Shown one piece after another: positions 27,641 through 36,889 of a stretch of 64,000 nt of DNA. The position numbers were made by a program, and so were the translations under genes. The notes below the pieces were generated by a model. It did not search any database and was not told the origin of the DNA. It saw only the letters and a list, made by a program, of their open reading frames with translations. This DNA comes from Candidatus Peregrinibacteria bacterium HGW-Peregrinibacteria-1. Lineage in GTDB: Bacteria > Patescibacteriota > Gracilibacteria > UBA1369 > LOWO2-01-FULL-3. Within the stretch, counting starts at the first letter, position 1; each line of letters begins with the position of its first letter. The stretch lies in NCBI GenBank assembly GCA_002839505.1, contig PGYE01000001.1, forward strand, positions 1 through 64,000, written 5' to 3'.

Positions 27641-28474
27641 ATGGCTTTAAAAAAGTTTAAACCAACAACTCCCGGCTTGCGTCAGATGACAGTTTCTTCC
27701 TTCGAAGAGATCACTAGAACAACTCCTGAAAAAAGTTTGACTATTGGAATCAGAAAACGCGCTGGTCGCAACAATGTTGGTAAGATCACAACTAGACATC
27801 GTGGTGGAGGAAGCAAGCGCCTATACCGAATCGTTGACTTCAAGCGTACCGACAAAATCGGTATCGAAGGAACTGTAAAACACATCGAATACGATCCAAA
27901 TAGAACCGCTTACATCATCCTCGTTCAATATGTGGATGGAGAAAAGAGATACCACCTTGCACCTGAAGGAATCAAAGTTGGAGACACAATCATCACCAAT
28001 CCTAAATGCGAGATCAAGACTGGAAACAGAATGCTTATCACCAGCGTTCCTGTTGGATACAGCATCTACAATGTTGAATTACACGAAGGACGCGGAGGCC
28101 AAATGGGAAGAACTGCTGGATCAAGCATCAAGCTAGTTTCTCTCGAGGGTGAATACGCTCAAGTCCAAATGCCATCCGGTGAAATCAGATTGATTAGCAA
28201 GAAATGTTACGCCACAATCGGAAGCGTTGGAAATGCTGAATGGACAAATGTAAAGATTGGTAAAGCTGGAAGAATGAGGAACATGGGGCGTCGTCCACAA
28301 GTTCGTGGTAAAGCCATGAACCCAGTTGATCACCCGCATGGAGGAGGAGAAGGTAGAACATCAATCGGTCTAAAATATCCAAAAACTCCTTGGGGGCTAC
28401 CGGCACTCGGTGTCAAAACCCGCAGGAGAAAAAGTACTAATAAGATGATCGTCAAAGATCGCCGTAGAAAATAA
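27641..28474 (+). CDS. rplB: 50S ribosomal protein L2
   Basis: A 277-residue L2, required for subunit association and peptidyl-transferase activity. It shows GRNNVGKITTRHRGGGSKRLYRIVDFKR, PVGYSIYNVELHEGRGGQMGRTAGSS, and the C-terminal NPVDHPHGGGEGRT loop with the conserved His of PHGGG. Normal length (E. coli 273). It lies 2 bp after rplW. Confidence 0.98.
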   Translation: MALKKFKPTTPGLRQMTVSSFEEITRTTPEKSLTIGIRKRAGRNNVGKITTRHRGGGSKRLYRIVDFKRTDKIGIEGTVKHIEYDPNRTAYIILVQYVDGEKRYHLAPEGIKVGDTIITNPKCEIKTGNRMLITSVPVGYSIYNVELHEGRGGQMGRTAGSSIKLVSLEGEYAQVQMPSGEIRLISKKCYATIGSVGNAEWTNVKIGKAGRMRNMGRRPQVRGKAMNPVDHPHGGGEGRTSIGLKYPKTPWGLPALGVKTRRRKSTNKMIVKDRRRK

Positions 28475-28484
28475 TTAAATAGCC

Positions 28485-28757
28485 ATGTCTAGAAGTTCAA
28501 AAAAAGGACCATACATCGATCCGAAACTACTCAAGAAAATCATCGCACTTGAGGCCGAAGGTAAAAAAAGACCAATTAAAACATGGTCTCGCAATAGCGA
28601 CATCTCACCTGAGTTTGTCGGGCACACCTTCGCCGTCCACAATGGAAAACAACACATCCCAGTCTTCGTAAGTGAAAACATGGTCGGACACAAGCTTGGA
28701 GAATTCTCTCCGACAAAGATGTTCCGCGGACACGGAGGTAAACTAGCTAAAAAATAA
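28485..28757 (+). CDS. rpsS: 30S ribosomal protein S19
   Basis: A 90-residue S19 which contacts 16S rRNA and the A-site finger of 23S r[77 protein letters not shown] are all diagnostic. Length typical; 10 bp after rplB and 9 bp before rplV. Confidence 0.97.
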   Translation: MSRSSKKGPYIDPKLLKKIIALEAEGKKRPIKTWSRNSDISPEFVGHTFAVHNGKQHIPVFVSENMVGHKLGEFSPTKMFRGHGGKLAKK

Positions 28758-28766
28758 TCATAAGAA

Positions 28767-29213
28767 ATGAAAGCAATACTCAAACAAATTAGAATCTCCC
28801 CTAAAAAAGCTAACCTAATAGCTAGCTTGGTCAGGAACAAAAGCGTACAAGAAGCTATTGATACTCTTGAATTCACGCCGAAAAAAACAGCACCAATTCT
28901 TCGCAAGCTGATTATGTCTGCTGCTGCTAACGCCGAGAACAACTTCAAGCAAGACCCTGCCGCTCTATATGTCAAAGAGATCATCGTTACCGAAGGACCT
29001 ACCTACAAAAGAAGCCTCCCAATCTCTAAAGGACGAGTTCACCCTGTCATGAAAAGAACTTCTCATATCACAGTCAAAGTTGAAAGCAAGGTAGTCGAAG
29101 AACCAAAAAAAACTAGCTCCAAAAGCAAAGTTAAAGAGGAAGTTAAAGGAAAAGAAAAAGTGAAAGAAAAAGAAACAGTAAGCGAACAGAACGAAACTAA
29201 AAATAATTCTTAA
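28767..29213 (+). CDS. rplV: 50S ribosomal protein L22 with Lys/Glu-rich tail
   Basis: A 148-residue L22. Residues 1-110 are the ordinary domain lining the exit tunnel (RISPKKANLIASLVRNKSVQEAIDTLEFTPKKTAPILRKLI and the loop GPTYKRSLPISKGRVHPVMKRTSHITVKVE). About 38 extra C-terminal residues are almost all Lys, Glu, Ser and Val and are presumably disordered; such low-complexity tails recur on several ribosomal proteins here (see rpsE). 12 bp separate it from rpsC. Confidence 0.94.
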   Translation: MKAILKQIRISPKKANLIASLVRNKSVQEAIDTLEFTPKKTAPILRKLIMSAAANAENNFKQDPAALYVKEIIVTEGPTYKRSLPISKGRVHPVMKRTSHITVKVESKVVEEPKKTSSKSKVKEEVKGKEKVKEKETVSEQNETKNNS

Positions 29214-29225
29214 CACCAAATATCC

Positions 29226-29909
29226 GTGGGACAAAAGGTAAATCCAAAAGGAATCAGAATCGGAATCACCCAAGATTGGGACTCAAAATGGTACGCCAAT
29301 AAAAAAGAGTACAAAAAACTCTTTCACCAAGATTTGGCTATCGAGGAATTCATCAGAAAAGAATTAAAAGCTGAAGGTGGTGTATCTCAAATAGAGATCA
29401 TGAGAACTCAAGGAAAAGTTATCATCAACATCCACACTTCAAAACCTGGTGTTATCATTGGACGCGGAGGAGAATCCATAGAGAAACTCAAAGAACGTCT
29501 CAATAAATTATTTGGTGACAACTTCTCTATCAACATCAAAGAGATCAAAAAACCAATGCTCGATGCTCATATTGTTGCTGAAAGTATCGCTCAACAAGTT
29601 GAAAAAAGAATTTCCTACCGTCGTGCTGCAAAAATGTCCCTTGAAAAAATACTTGAAAATGGAGCTATCGGAGCAAAGATTTATCTTGGAGGAAGACTAA
29701 ATGGTGTGGAAATCTCTCGTGGTGAATTCTTCAGCAAAGGTAAAGTACCACTACACACATTCCGAGCTGATATCGACTACGCTTCCCTACCTGCAAATAC
29801 CTCTTACGGTAAAATTGGAATCAAAGTGTGGATCTACAAAGGCGAAGTATTCAAAAAAGACCTGAAAATCAAGCTTCAACAACAGATCGAAGAAATTAAA
29901 CAATCATAA
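29226..29909 (+). CDS. rpsC: 30S ribosomal protein S3
   Basis: A 227-residue S3 at the mRNA entry site, with helicase function. It has a GTG start (GTGGGACAAAAG) which begins the conserved GQKVNPKGIRIGITQDWDSKWYA. The KH domain shows SKPGVIIGRGGESIEKLKERL, and the C-terminal half has KRISYRRAAKMSLE, GAIGAKIYLGGRLNGVEISRGE and TSYGKIGIKVWIYKGEVF. Length matches E. coli (233). Confidence 0.96.
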   Translation: MGQKVNPKGIRIGITQDWDSKWYANKKEYKKLFHQDLAIEEFIRKELKAEGGVSQIEIMRTQGKVIINIHTSKPGVIIGRGGESIEKLKERLNKLFGDNFSINIKEIKKPMLDAHIVAESIAQQVEKRISYRRAAKMSLEKILENGAIGAKIYLGGRLNGVEISRGEFFSKGKVPLHTFRADIDYASLPANTSYGKIGIKVWIYKGEVFKKDLKIKLQQQIEEIKQS

Positions 29910-29919
29910 TTAAACACCA

Positions 29920-30339
29920 ATGTTAGTACCAAGAAAGCAAAAACACCGAAAAGTATTCCGCGGGCGATCAGAGCTCAAGGGTAATGCAACACGCGGAACT
30001 CAAGTAAGCTTTGGGACTTATGGCTTAAAAGCTATCACTGCTCAAGAAATAACATCTCGCCAAATTGAAGCCGCTCGTCGTGCTATGACCAGATACATTA
30101 AGAGAGGTGGAAAAATCTGGATCCGCATCTTCCCACACAAACCAATCACTCGTAAAGCATCTGAAGTACCGATGGGAAGTGGTAAGGGAGCACCTGATCA
30201 CTTCGTAGCAGTAGTTAAACCGGGAAGAATCCTCTTTGAAATGGAAGGTGTTGAAGAAAGCGTTGCCAGAGAAGCTATGAGACTTGCCGCACACAAACTA
30301 CCAGTTAAATGTAAATTCATTAATACTCAAGAATTATAA
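29920..30339 (+). CDS. rplP: 50S ribosomal protein L16
   Basis: A 139-residue L16, near the A-site tRNA and needed for late 50S maturation. It has [98 protein letters not shown] in sequence, with the conserved Arg that is hydroxylated in E. coli lying in this region. The stop shares a base with the rpmC start (TAATG). Confidence 0.97.
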   Translation: MLVPRKQKHRKVFRGRSELKGNATRGTQVSFGTYGLKAITAQEITSRQIEAARRAMTRYIKRGGKIWIRIFPHKPITRKASEVPMGSGKGAPDHFVAVVKPGRILFEMEGVEESVAREAMRLAAHKLPVKCKFINTQEL

Positions 30340-30545
30340 TGAAAAAAATAGAAGAACTCCGAAAACTAGACCACAAAGACTTACAGGAAGAACTTAAACA
30401 AGCGTCCATCAAGAGCTTTCAAGTAAAATTTCCAGTAAAGAACAACGAATCAAACAATAGTCACCTCGTCAGAAAATACCGCCGCTATATTGCTCAGATC
30501 AAAACACTATTAAAAGAAAAAAGTGCCGTCAGCGAATCAAAATAA
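30339..30545 (+). CDS. rpmC: 50S ribosomal protein L29
   Basis: A 68-residue L29, a two-helix protein beside L23 at the tunnel exit. It shows KKIEELRKLDHKDLQEELKQ, then the second helix HLVRKYRRYIAQIKTLLKEK. The family LRxLxxxxLxxEL pattern is loose but the position between rplP and rpsQ is canonical. It overlaps the rplP stop by one base. Confidence 0.9.
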   Translation: MKKIEELRKLDHKDLQEELKQASIKSFQVKFPVKNNESNNSHLVRKYRRYIAQIKTLLKEKSAVSESK

Positions 30546-30592
30546 TATTGAAATTGTTTCAGTAAACCTATATAAACTTTAAACTCAGAATA

Positions 30593-30838
30593 ATGCGACA
30601 GAAAAAAGGAGAAGTAACAAGTACCAAGAATGACAAGACCCTAGTCGTCACAGTACACCATTACGAAAATCACCCTAAGTACAAAAAGAGATTCCGCATT
30701 TCAAAGAAATACCATGTTCACAACCCTGAAAACACAAAGTTTATGGAAGGAGATGAGGTAACATTCTACGAAACAAGACCGATCAGCAAATTAAAAAAGT
30801 GGACTCTTGAGAGACCAGCTAACGAAAAAACTAACTAA
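30593..30838 (+). CDS. rpsQ: 30S ribosomal protein S17
   Basis: An 81-residue S17, an OB-fold primary 16S rRNA-binding protein. It shows [70 protein letters not shown] in pieces typical of the family. The 47-bp gap upstream is longer than its neighbours but holds no convincing promoter. Confidence 0.95.
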   Translation: MRQKKGEVTSTKNDKTLVVTVHHYENHPKYKKRFRISKKYHVHNPENTKFMEGDEVTFYETRPISKLKKWTLERPANEKTN

Positions 30839-30843
30839 AAACA

Positions 30844-31212
30844 ATGATTCAACCGGAAACACTACTAAAGGTCGCAGATAACACAGGAGCTAAGATGGCA
30901 AAATGCATCAAAGTTCTAGGTGGATCAAAAAGAAGATATGCTCGCATTGGAGATTTGGTCGTTGTCAGTATCAAAGAAGCCAGCCCTAAAGGAGTAGTCA
31001 AAAAGAAATCAGTACAAAGAGGAGTTGTCGTCAGACAAGTAAAAGAATTCAACCGCCCAGATGGCTCAAGTATCAAATTTGATGAAAATGCTATCGTAGT
31101 TGTAGACAAAGACAAAAACCCGAAAGGAACTCGTATTTTTGGACCGGTTGCCCGTGAACTTAGAGACCGTGGATACCAAAAAATTATCTCATTAGCTAAA
31201 GAAGTACTCTAA
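30844..31212 (+). CDS. rplN: 50S ribosomal protein L14
   Basis: A 122-residue L14, bridging 50S and 30[47 protein letters not shown] and [44 protein letters not shown] are standard. Exact normal length. The rplX start follows after 1 bp. Confidence 0.98.
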   Translation: MIQPETLLKVADNTGAKMAKCIKVLGGSKRRYARIGDLVVVSIKEASPKGVVKKKSVQRGVVVRQVKEFNRPDGSSIKFDENAIVVVDKDKNPKGTRIFGPVARELRDRGYQKIISLAKEVL

Positions 31213-31213
31213 C

Positions 31214-31525
31214 ATGAAACTAAAAGTAAACGACCAAGTGGTTGTCATCGCAGGAAAAGATAAAGGCAAGAAAGGAAAAATCACCAAAGTATTCCGAGAA
31301 GCTGAAAAAGTTGTTGTTGAAAAAGTGAATATGAGAGTTAAACACATCAAAAAAAGCACCAACGGACCAGGGGAAAGAATAACATTCGAAGCTCCTATAC
31401 ATGCATCAAATGTTATGGTACTTGATCCAAAGACCAATGAAAAAACCAGAATCGGTTACAAGAAATTGGAGGATGGTAAAAAAATTAGAATCGCTAAGAA
31501 AAGCGGTGAATCATTAGATAAATAA
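31214..31525 (+). CDS. rplX: 50S ribosomal protein L24
   Basis: A 103-residue L24, an assembly initiator for 50S. The KOW motif is VNDQVVVIAGKDKGKKGKITKVFREAEKVVVEKVN, followed by GERITFEAPIHASNVMVLDPKTNEKTRIGYK. Length typical. It lies between rplN and rplE as in most bacteria. Confidence 0.96.
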   Translation: MKLKVNDQVVVIAGKDKGKKGKITKVFREAEKVVVEKVNMRVKHIKKSTNGPGERITFEAPIHASNVMVLDPKTNEKTRIGYKKLEDGKKIRIAKKSGESLDK

Positions 31526-31537
31526 TATTAAATAACA

Positions 31538-32089
31538 ATGGCTGAACTTCTAGACTTAAAAACCAGATTTGAAAAAGAGATCATTCCAGCTCTCAAAAAA
31601 GAGCTGAAACTTAAGAACAACATGCAAGTTCCCAAAGTTAAAATGGTCAAACTCAATGTTGGAATAGGAACATACCTAAAATCTCACGGCAAAGACTTCC
31701 AACCTATCGTTGACAGCATCACTGCCATAACAGGCCAAAAGCCCGTTGTAAACAAAGCCAGAATGTCCGTTTCTAACTTCAAACTCCGCGAAGGTGAACC
31801 AGTTGGAATATCTGTAACCCTTAGAGGAGCTAAGATGTACCACTTCCTAAATAAGTTGGTGAACATCGTCTTCCCTCGTGTGCGAGACTTCCGTGGTATA
31901 TCACCAAAATCGTTTGATGGAGCTGGAAACTATACTATTGGCTTCAAAGAACACACTGTCTTCCCTGAAATCAGTCCTGACGAAGCTATGAAAACACACG
32001 GACTTCAAATAATCATAACAACTACAGCCCAAGACGATGAACAAGGTAGAGCACTACTGACATCTATGGGATTCCCATTTAAAAAATAA
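31538..32089 (+). CDS. rplE: 50S ribosomal protein L5
   Basis: A 183-residue L5 which binds 5S rRNA and the P-site tRNA. It has [85 protein letters not shown] and a normal C terminus. Typical length. Confidence 0.97.
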   Translation: MAELLDLKTRFEKEIIPALKKELKLKNNMQVPKVKMVKLNVGIGTYLKSHGKDFQPIVDSITAITGQKPVVNKARMSVSNFKLREGEPVGISVTLRGAKMYHFLNKLVNIVFPRVRDFRGISPKSFDGAGNYTIGFKEHTVFPEISPDEAMKTHGLQIIITTTAQDDEQGRALLTSMGFPFKK

Positions 32090-32102
32090 CACTAATTTTC
32101 CG

Positions 32103-32327
32103 ATGGCTAGAACAGCAATAAAGGTTAAGAACCAAAAAAGACAAGAAACAGCTCGCAGAAGACATAGCATGGGTAAACCCATCTTACATCCAACAAAAGT
32201 TTACAACCGATGTGAGAAGTGCGGTAAAGTAGGAGCTTATATGAGAGATTTTGGAATCTGCCGAATTTGTTTCCGCGAACTAGCATCCCAAGGAAAAATT
32301 ATGGGAGTCAAAAAATCATCTTGGTAA
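32103..32327 (+). CDS. rpsZ: 30S ribosomal protein S14, zinc type
   Basis: A 74-residue S14 with two Cys pairs, [20 protein letters not shown], so it is the zinc-binding (type Z) form of 61 or so residues with a short N-terminal basic extension ([18 protein letters not shown]). It is a late-assembly protein of the 30S head. The C-terminal [19 protein letters not shown] is diagnostic. Confidence 0.95.
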   Translation: MARTAIKVKNQKRQETARRRHSMGKPILHPTKVYNRCEKCGKVGAYMRDFGICRICFRELASQGKIMGVKKSSW

Positions 32328-32347
32328 TATAAAATAATCGTTTAAAA

Positions 32348-32731
32348 ATGCACACCGATCCAATAGCAGATCTGCTAACCAGAATTAGAAACGGCCTTAG
32401 GGCACATCATCAAAGTGTTAATATCGGACACTCCAATATTAAAGAAGACATTCTCAAAGTACTAAAAGAAAGAAACTTCATTCTTGATTACAAAGTTACT
32501 GGAGAACTAGCCGCTAAAAACATTGAGATTTTCCTTAATGAAGACTTGGAAGACCTAACACTGAAAAGAATCAGCAAGCCGGGACAAAGAATTTACATCA
32601 AACACCCTGAAATCAGAACCGTCAAAAGTGGCCTTGGAATCCAAATAATCTCAACCTCAAAAGGTGTCATGACTAATTATGAAGCAAAAAAAGGTCAACT
32701 AGGAGGAGAATTACTCTGCGAAATATACTAA
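32348..32731 (+). CDS. rpsH: 30S ribosomal protein S8
   Basis: A 127-residue S8, primary binder of helix 21 in 16S rRNA. It has DPIADLLTRIRNGLRAHHQSVNI at the N terminus, RISKPGQRIYIKHPEI in the middle and the C-terminal GLGIQIISTSKGVMTNYEAKKGQLGGELLCEIY. Normal length and position. Confidence 0.97.
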   Translation: MHTDPIADLLTRIRNGLRAHHQSVNIGHSNIKEDILKVLKERNFILDYKVTGELAAKNIEIFLNEDLEDLTLKRISKPGQRIYIKHPEIRTVKSGLGIQIISTSKGVMTNYEAKKGQLGGELLCEIY

Positions 32732-32752
32732 TAAAATAACAACTACCATAAG

Positions 32753-33301
32753 ATGTCACGTATTGGAAAACAACCAGTAGAAATCCCAACAGGAGTAACA
32801 GTAGAAGTCAACGGCGCCGAAGTTACAGTAAGAGGATCTAAAGGAGAACTAAAACAAGCACTCACACCAAATGTCAAAGTAGAAGTCAAAGACAACCAAG
32901 TTTTGATAACTAGAATTGACGAAAGCAAAGAGTCACGATCACTTCACGGTCTTACTCGCAGCCTAATAGCAAACATGGTGTCCGGCGTTAGCAATGGATT
33001 TGAAAAGCAAATTGAAATTGTTGGAGTTGGATATCGTGCACAAACCAATAAGAATAAAATTACTCTTAACCTTGGTTTTTCTCATCCAATCGAATATGTT
33101 GCCGACAAGCAAATCGAGATGATCCAAGATGAAAAGAACAAGAATCTCATCACAATCAAAGGAATCGACAAACAAGTTGTTGGAGAAACCGCTGCAAAGA
33201 TCCGATCATTCAGAAAACCAGAACCATATAAAGGAAAAGGAATCAAATATGTGGGTGAACACATTGTCAGAAAAGCTGGTAAGTCAGCAGGTAGCAAATA
33301 A
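32753..33301 (+). CDS. rplF: 50S ribosomal protein L6
   Basis: A 182-residue L6 near the factor-binding site. MSRIGKQPVEIPTGVTVEVNGAEVTVRGSKGEL begins the first domain; the second contains VGYRAQ and ends with the conserved FRKPEPYKGKGIKYVGEHIVRKAGKSA. Typical length. Confidence 0.97.
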   Translation: MSRIGKQPVEIPTGVTVEVNGAEVTVRGSKGELKQALTPNVKVEVKDNQVLITRIDESKESRSLHGLTRSLIANMVSGVSNGFEKQIEIVGVGYRAQTNKNKITLNLGFSHPIEYVADKQIEMIQDEKNKNLITIKGIDKQVVGETAAKIRSFRKPEPYKGKGIKYVGEHIVRKAGKSAGSK

Positions 33302-33325
33302 TAAACAGTTAATTTACACATTAAA

Positions 33326-33670
33326 ATGAGTAACACAAAAGTAACAACCAGAGAAAGACGCAAAAACAAGATAAAAGCTAAAATTCTTAGTAACTCTCCG
33401 AAAACTAAACTTTTGGTATTCCGAAGCAACACCACTAACTACGCTCAACTTATCGATCCAGCTACTGGAAAGACCATTGCTGCCGTTGCTGATGGCCAAA
33501 AAGCTACTGGTACTAAAAGTGAAAAAGCTAAACAAGTTGGGATTGAAATCGCAAAAAAGGCTCTTGAGAACAACATTAAAGAAGTTGTCTTCGACCGCAA
33601 CGGATATAAATACCACGGCCGCGTCAAAGCAATAGCTGAAGGGGCAAGAGAAGGTGGCCTTAAATTTTAA
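33326..33670 (+). CDS. rplR: 50S ribosomal protein L18
   Basis: A 114-residue L18 that binds 5S rRNA together with L5. It has KLLVFRSNTTNYAQLIDPATGKTIAAVAD, AKQVGIEIAKKALENNIKEVVFDRNGYKYHGRVKAIAEGAREGGLKF, all standard. It is followed by rpsE after 21 bp. Confidence 0.96.
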   Translation: MSNTKVTTRERRKNKIKAKILSNSPKTKLLVFRSNTTNYAQLIDPATGKTIAAVADGQKATGTKSEKAKQVGIEIAKKALENNIKEVVFDRNGYKYHGRVKAIAEGAREGGLKF

Positions 33671-33691
33671 CCAATAACTATAATAACTAGC

Positions 33692-34372
33692 ATGTCAAGA
33701 AGCGCACACAAAAATCCAGGTAAAAAAAGTCGTGAACCGAAAGAATTTGAAGAAAGCGTAATTCAGATTGACCGTGTGACGAAAGTGGTTAAAGGTGGTC
33801 GTAGGTTAAGATTTAGAGCAACCGTTGTCATCGGAAACAAGCGTGGTAAAATTGGTATCGGAATCGGAAAATCACATGAAGTAACCGGTGCGATTCAAAA
33901 GGGTATTGCAAAAGCGAAAAAGGACATGATCGATGTGATTCTTGATGGCACTACAATCCCCCACGACATAAAATTGAAATACAAGGCTGCAAAAATCCTT
34001 CTAATGCCCGCTAGTGAAGGTACCGGTATCATTGCTGGAGGAACCATCCGTAAAGTACTCGAGCTCGCCGGTGTACAAAACATTCTTAGTAAGTCCTTTG
34101 GTACAACCAACAAAGTAAACACTACAAAAGCCGCATTTGAAGCACTAAAAAGATTGAAAGAGACTCCATACATGGAAAAGAGAAAAGCCAAAGCCGCAGC
34201 TGCCAAAGCTCCAAAACCTGTCCAAAAAGCCCCAGCTACTTCAACTCCTGCACCAGAAGCCAAAAAACCAGTAACAGAAAACAAACAAGCTCCAGCTAAA
34301 AAACCTACAACCAAGCCTTCTGCTGACAAGAAACCGGCTGCCAAGGCTACATCAGCAAAGACCGACAAATAA
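33692..34372 (+). CDS. rpsE: 30S ribosomal protein S5 with Ala/Lys/Pro tail
   Basis: A 226-residue S5, which acts in decoding fidelity. Residues about 20-165 are the normal two-domain core (VIQIDRVTKVVKGGRRLRFRATVVIGNKRGKIGIGIGKSHEVTGAIQKGIAKAKK, then the ASEGTGIIAGGTIRKVLELAGVQNILSKSFG segment). The last 60 residues are low-complexity Ala, Lys, Pro and Thr. rplO follows after 20 bp; rpmD (L30), which most bacteria carry between them, is absent. Confidence 0.95.
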   Translation: MSRSAHKNPGKKSREPKEFEESVIQIDRVTKVVKGGRRLRFRATVVIGNKRGKIGIGIGKSHEVTGAIQKGIAKAKKDMIDVILDGTTIPHDIKLKYKAAKILLMPASEGTGIIAGGTIRKVLELAGVQNILSKSFGTTNKVNTTKAAFEALKRLKETPYMEKRKAKAAAAKAPKPVQKAPATSTPAPEAKKPVTENKQAPAKKPTTKPSADKKPAAKATSAKTDK

Positions 34373-34392
34373 ACCTAACCGATTAAGTCATC

Positions 34393-34881
34393 ATGTCATT
34401 ACAAATATTAAAGCCCAAAACATCCAACAAAAAAAGTAAACGCATCGGTCGTGGAAACGGATCCGGAAGCGGTACTTATAGTGGCCGTGGAATGAAAGGA
34501 CAAACAGCAAGAACTGGAGGAAAAAGAAGACCAGGATTTGAAGGAGGACAAATGCCCTACATTCAAAAGCTTCCAAAAATGAAAGGATTCAAAAATCCCA
34601 ACTATGTTGAATATCAAGTAGTCAATGTTGGAGACTTAAATGTCTTCGAAAAAGGAAGCACCGTTGATGTTAAAACCTTGAAAGAAAAAGGTCTGATCTC
34701 AAAAACATCCATGCCAATTAAACTTCTTGGAGGTAAAGGAGGACTCGATGTCGAACTTACTGTAAAAGTCGACAAAGCTTCACTATCTGCAATCAAAGCC
34801 GTAGAAGAAAAAGGCGGACAAGTAGCGCTACCTGCCATCAAGCCAATCAGAAAAAAAGGTGAAACTAAGCCTAAAAAATAG
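34393..34881 (+). CDS. rplO: 50S ribosomal protein L15
   Basis: A 162-residue L15. The N-terminal extension shows RIGRGNGSGSGTYSGRGMKGQTARTGGKRRPGFEGGQMPYIQKLPKMKGF, and the globular domain has VDVKTLKEKGLI and LLGGKGGLDVELTVKVDKAS, then a Lys-rich end. It closes the ribosomal run before secY, 42 bp downstream. Confidence 0.96.
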   Translation: MSLQILKPKTSNKKSKRIGRGNGSGSGTYSGRGMKGQTARTGGKRRPGFEGGQMPYIQKLPKMKGFKNPNYVEYQVVNVGDLNVFEKGSTVDVKTLKEKGLISKTSMPIKLLGGKGGLDVELTVKVDKASLSAIKAVEEKGGQVALPAIKPIRKKGETKPKK

Positions 34882-34923
34882 TCCGGAGCAGGGAAATTTA
34901 ATAATCAATAATTCTTCATAGCA

Positions 34924-36222
34924 ATGTTCACTTATCTAAAACAAATTTGGAACACCAAAGAACTTCGTAATCGCATACTTTTCACAATTGCTATCTTGGT
35001 TCTTTACCGTTTCATAGCACAGATTAGTGTTCCTGGAGCAAATCAAGAAATCCTTCAACAAATACAAGGTCAGCAAAACGAACTCCTCCAAGTACTTAGT
35101 CTTCTTACGGGAGGTAGCACCGAAAATTTCTCCATCGTATTAATGGGAATCGGACCTTACATTAATGCCGTCATCATCATGCAACTACTTCAGGTTGTCT
35201 CTCCAAAATTGGAAAGCATCGCTGAAGAAGGTGAAAGCGGTAAACGCAAACTCAACGGCTACACACACTGGCTTACCCTTCCCCTGGCCTTCCTTCAATC
35301 CTACGGAATGCTCGTCCTATTAAACAGCTCAGTCGGAGGAGTCAGCATCATTGACACCACCAGCATCTCAGTATTATTACCAATGATCACAGTCACCGCC
35401 GGAACCATACTTCTCGTCTGGCTTGGTGAACTCATCACCGAAAAAGGAATCGGTAACGGAATATCGCTACTCATCTTTACCAGCATCATGTCCCAAATCC
35501 CAGGTGCCATCGGATCTGGAATATCTTTGGCAACAGGTGATCAACAAGCACTCGTCGCCTTCCTAGCAGTCCTAATAATTACCGTTCTACTCGTAATAAT
35601 AGTCGTCCTCGTCAACGAAGCCGACAGAAAAATACCATTAACTTACGCTGGACAAGGAATGAAGAGCAAAGCCGATCAAGCCTTCCTACCAATCAAAATC
35701 AATCAAGCCGGTATGATCCCGATCATCTTTGCCGTAGCCCTTATCACCTTCCCAGGTATTATCGGACAATTCATGGCCAGCTCCACCTCCCCTACCCTAC
35801 AAACAATAAGTAGTTACCTTACAAGCATCTTTACCGTTGGAAGTTGGTCTTACGCTAGCGCCTACTTCTTTTTGACTCTACTCTTCACCTTCTTCTATGT
35901 ATCAATCACTTTCAAACCTAGCCAAATAGCTGAAAGTATTCAAAAACGCGGAGGATACATCCCTGGAATTCGTCCTGGAAAACAAACCATCGACTATATC
36001 CAAACCATCAGCCGACGACTCACTCTATTTGGAGCATTATTCCTCGCCATCATCGCCATCATCCCAATCGTACTTAATTCAATTTTCCGAACTGGAAGCA
36101 TCACCGCCTTCACCCTTGTACTATCTGGTGCCGGTATCATAATCATCGTCGGAGTAGTCCTCGAACTATTAAGGCAAATAAATGCCTCAATGGTAATGCA
36201 TGATTACAAAAAGTTTTACTAG
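34924..36222 (+). CDS. secY: Protein translocase subunit SecY
   Basis: A 432-residue polytopic membrane protein, channel of the Sec translocon, with ten predicted transmembrane segments. Recognised pieces are the N-terminal ILFTIAILVLYRFIAQISVPG, the plug-region LMGIGPYINAVIIMQLLQ, LVWLGELITEKGIGNGISLLIF, QAGMIPIIFAVALITFP and the C-terminal cytosolic loop IQKRGGYIPGIRPGKQT with its SecA-contacting Arg. Length is normal. It follows rplO and precedes adk as in the standard spc operon. Confidence 0.98.
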   Translation: MFTYLKQIWNTKELRNRILFTIAILVLYRFIAQISVPGANQEILQQIQGQQNELLQVLSLLTGGSTENFSIVLMGIGPYINAVIIMQLLQVVSPKLESIAEEGESGKRKLNGYTHWLTLPLAFLQSYGMLVLLNSSVGGVSIIDTTSISVLLPMITVTAGTILLVWLGELITEKGIGNGISLLIFTSIMSQIPGAIGSGISLATGDQQALVAFLAVLIITVLLVIIVVLVNEADRKIPLTYAGQGMKSKADQAFLPIKINQAGMIPIIFAVALITFPGIIGQFMASSTSPTLQTISSYLTSIFTVGSWSYASAYFFLTLLFTFFYVSITFKPSQIAESIQKRGGYIPGIRPGKQTIDYIQTISRRLTLFGALFLAIIAIIPIVLNSIFRTGSITAFTLVLSGAGIIIIVGVVLELLRQINASMVMHDYKKFY

Positions 36223-36245
36223 GAAGATTTAAAGCCCCCAAAAAA

Positions 36246-36878
36246 ATGGATTTGATATTATTTGGAATGCAAGGAGCCGGAAAAGGAACCTTGGCAAAAG
36301 GAATTGCTGACAGATATGATTTTGAAATATTTGAAACCGGCAGTGAACTCCGAAAACTATCAAACCAAGACTCCCCTCTCGGAGAAAAGATCAGATCAAT
36401 CCTTGAAGCCGGAAATCTGGTTTCCAATGATATCGTCATGGAAATAGTCACAAACTTTGTCGAAAATCTTCCCGCCGGAAAAAAAATCCTCTTTGACGGA
36501 ATCCCCAGAGGCGTCGAACAAGCTCAAACCCTCAACGCCCTCATCGCCCGACACAACCGCGTAGCACTTCCAATATTCATTGAGATAAGCGAAGAGACAG
36601 CGCTTATTAGGCTCACAACTCGGAAAATATGTAGCGACTGCAAGACCGTTTACCCCCGCAACTACACCAAAACAGACTGTGAAAAATGTGGTGGCAAGCT
36701 CACTACCAGATCCGACGACACCCCCGAAGCCATCAAAAAACGCCTTGAAAACTTTAAAGAAAGTACCATCCCAGCAATAGAAATTTACAAGGACAACATC
36801 CTGGTCATAGATGGTGAACCTGACATCCAAACAGTCGAAAACAACGCCATTGAAAAACTCGATCGCATTCTAAAATAA
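36246..36878 (+). CDS. adk: Adenylate kinase
   Basis: A 210-residue adenylate kinase (AMP + ATP to 2 ADP). The P-loop is FGMQGAGKGTLAKGIA, the AMP-binding site includes TGSELRK and LFDGIPRGVEQAQ, and the lid carries four Cys in CSDC...CEKCGG, a zinc lid common in Gram-positive and CPR enzymes. The canonical DGFPR motif is DGIPR here, a small deviation. It lies in secY-adk-map order. Confidence 0.96.
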   Translation: MDLILFGMQGAGKGTLAKGIADRYDFEIFETGSELRKLSNQDSPLGEKIRSILEAGNLVSNDIVMEIVTNFVENLPAGKKILFDGIPRGVEQAQTLNALIARHNRVALPIFIEISEETALIRLTTRKICSDCKTVYPRNYTKTDCEKCGGKLTTRSDDTPEAIKKRLENFKESTIPAIEIYKDNILVIDGEPDIQTVENNAIEKLDRILK

Positions 36879-36889
36879 GCTCTCACATT

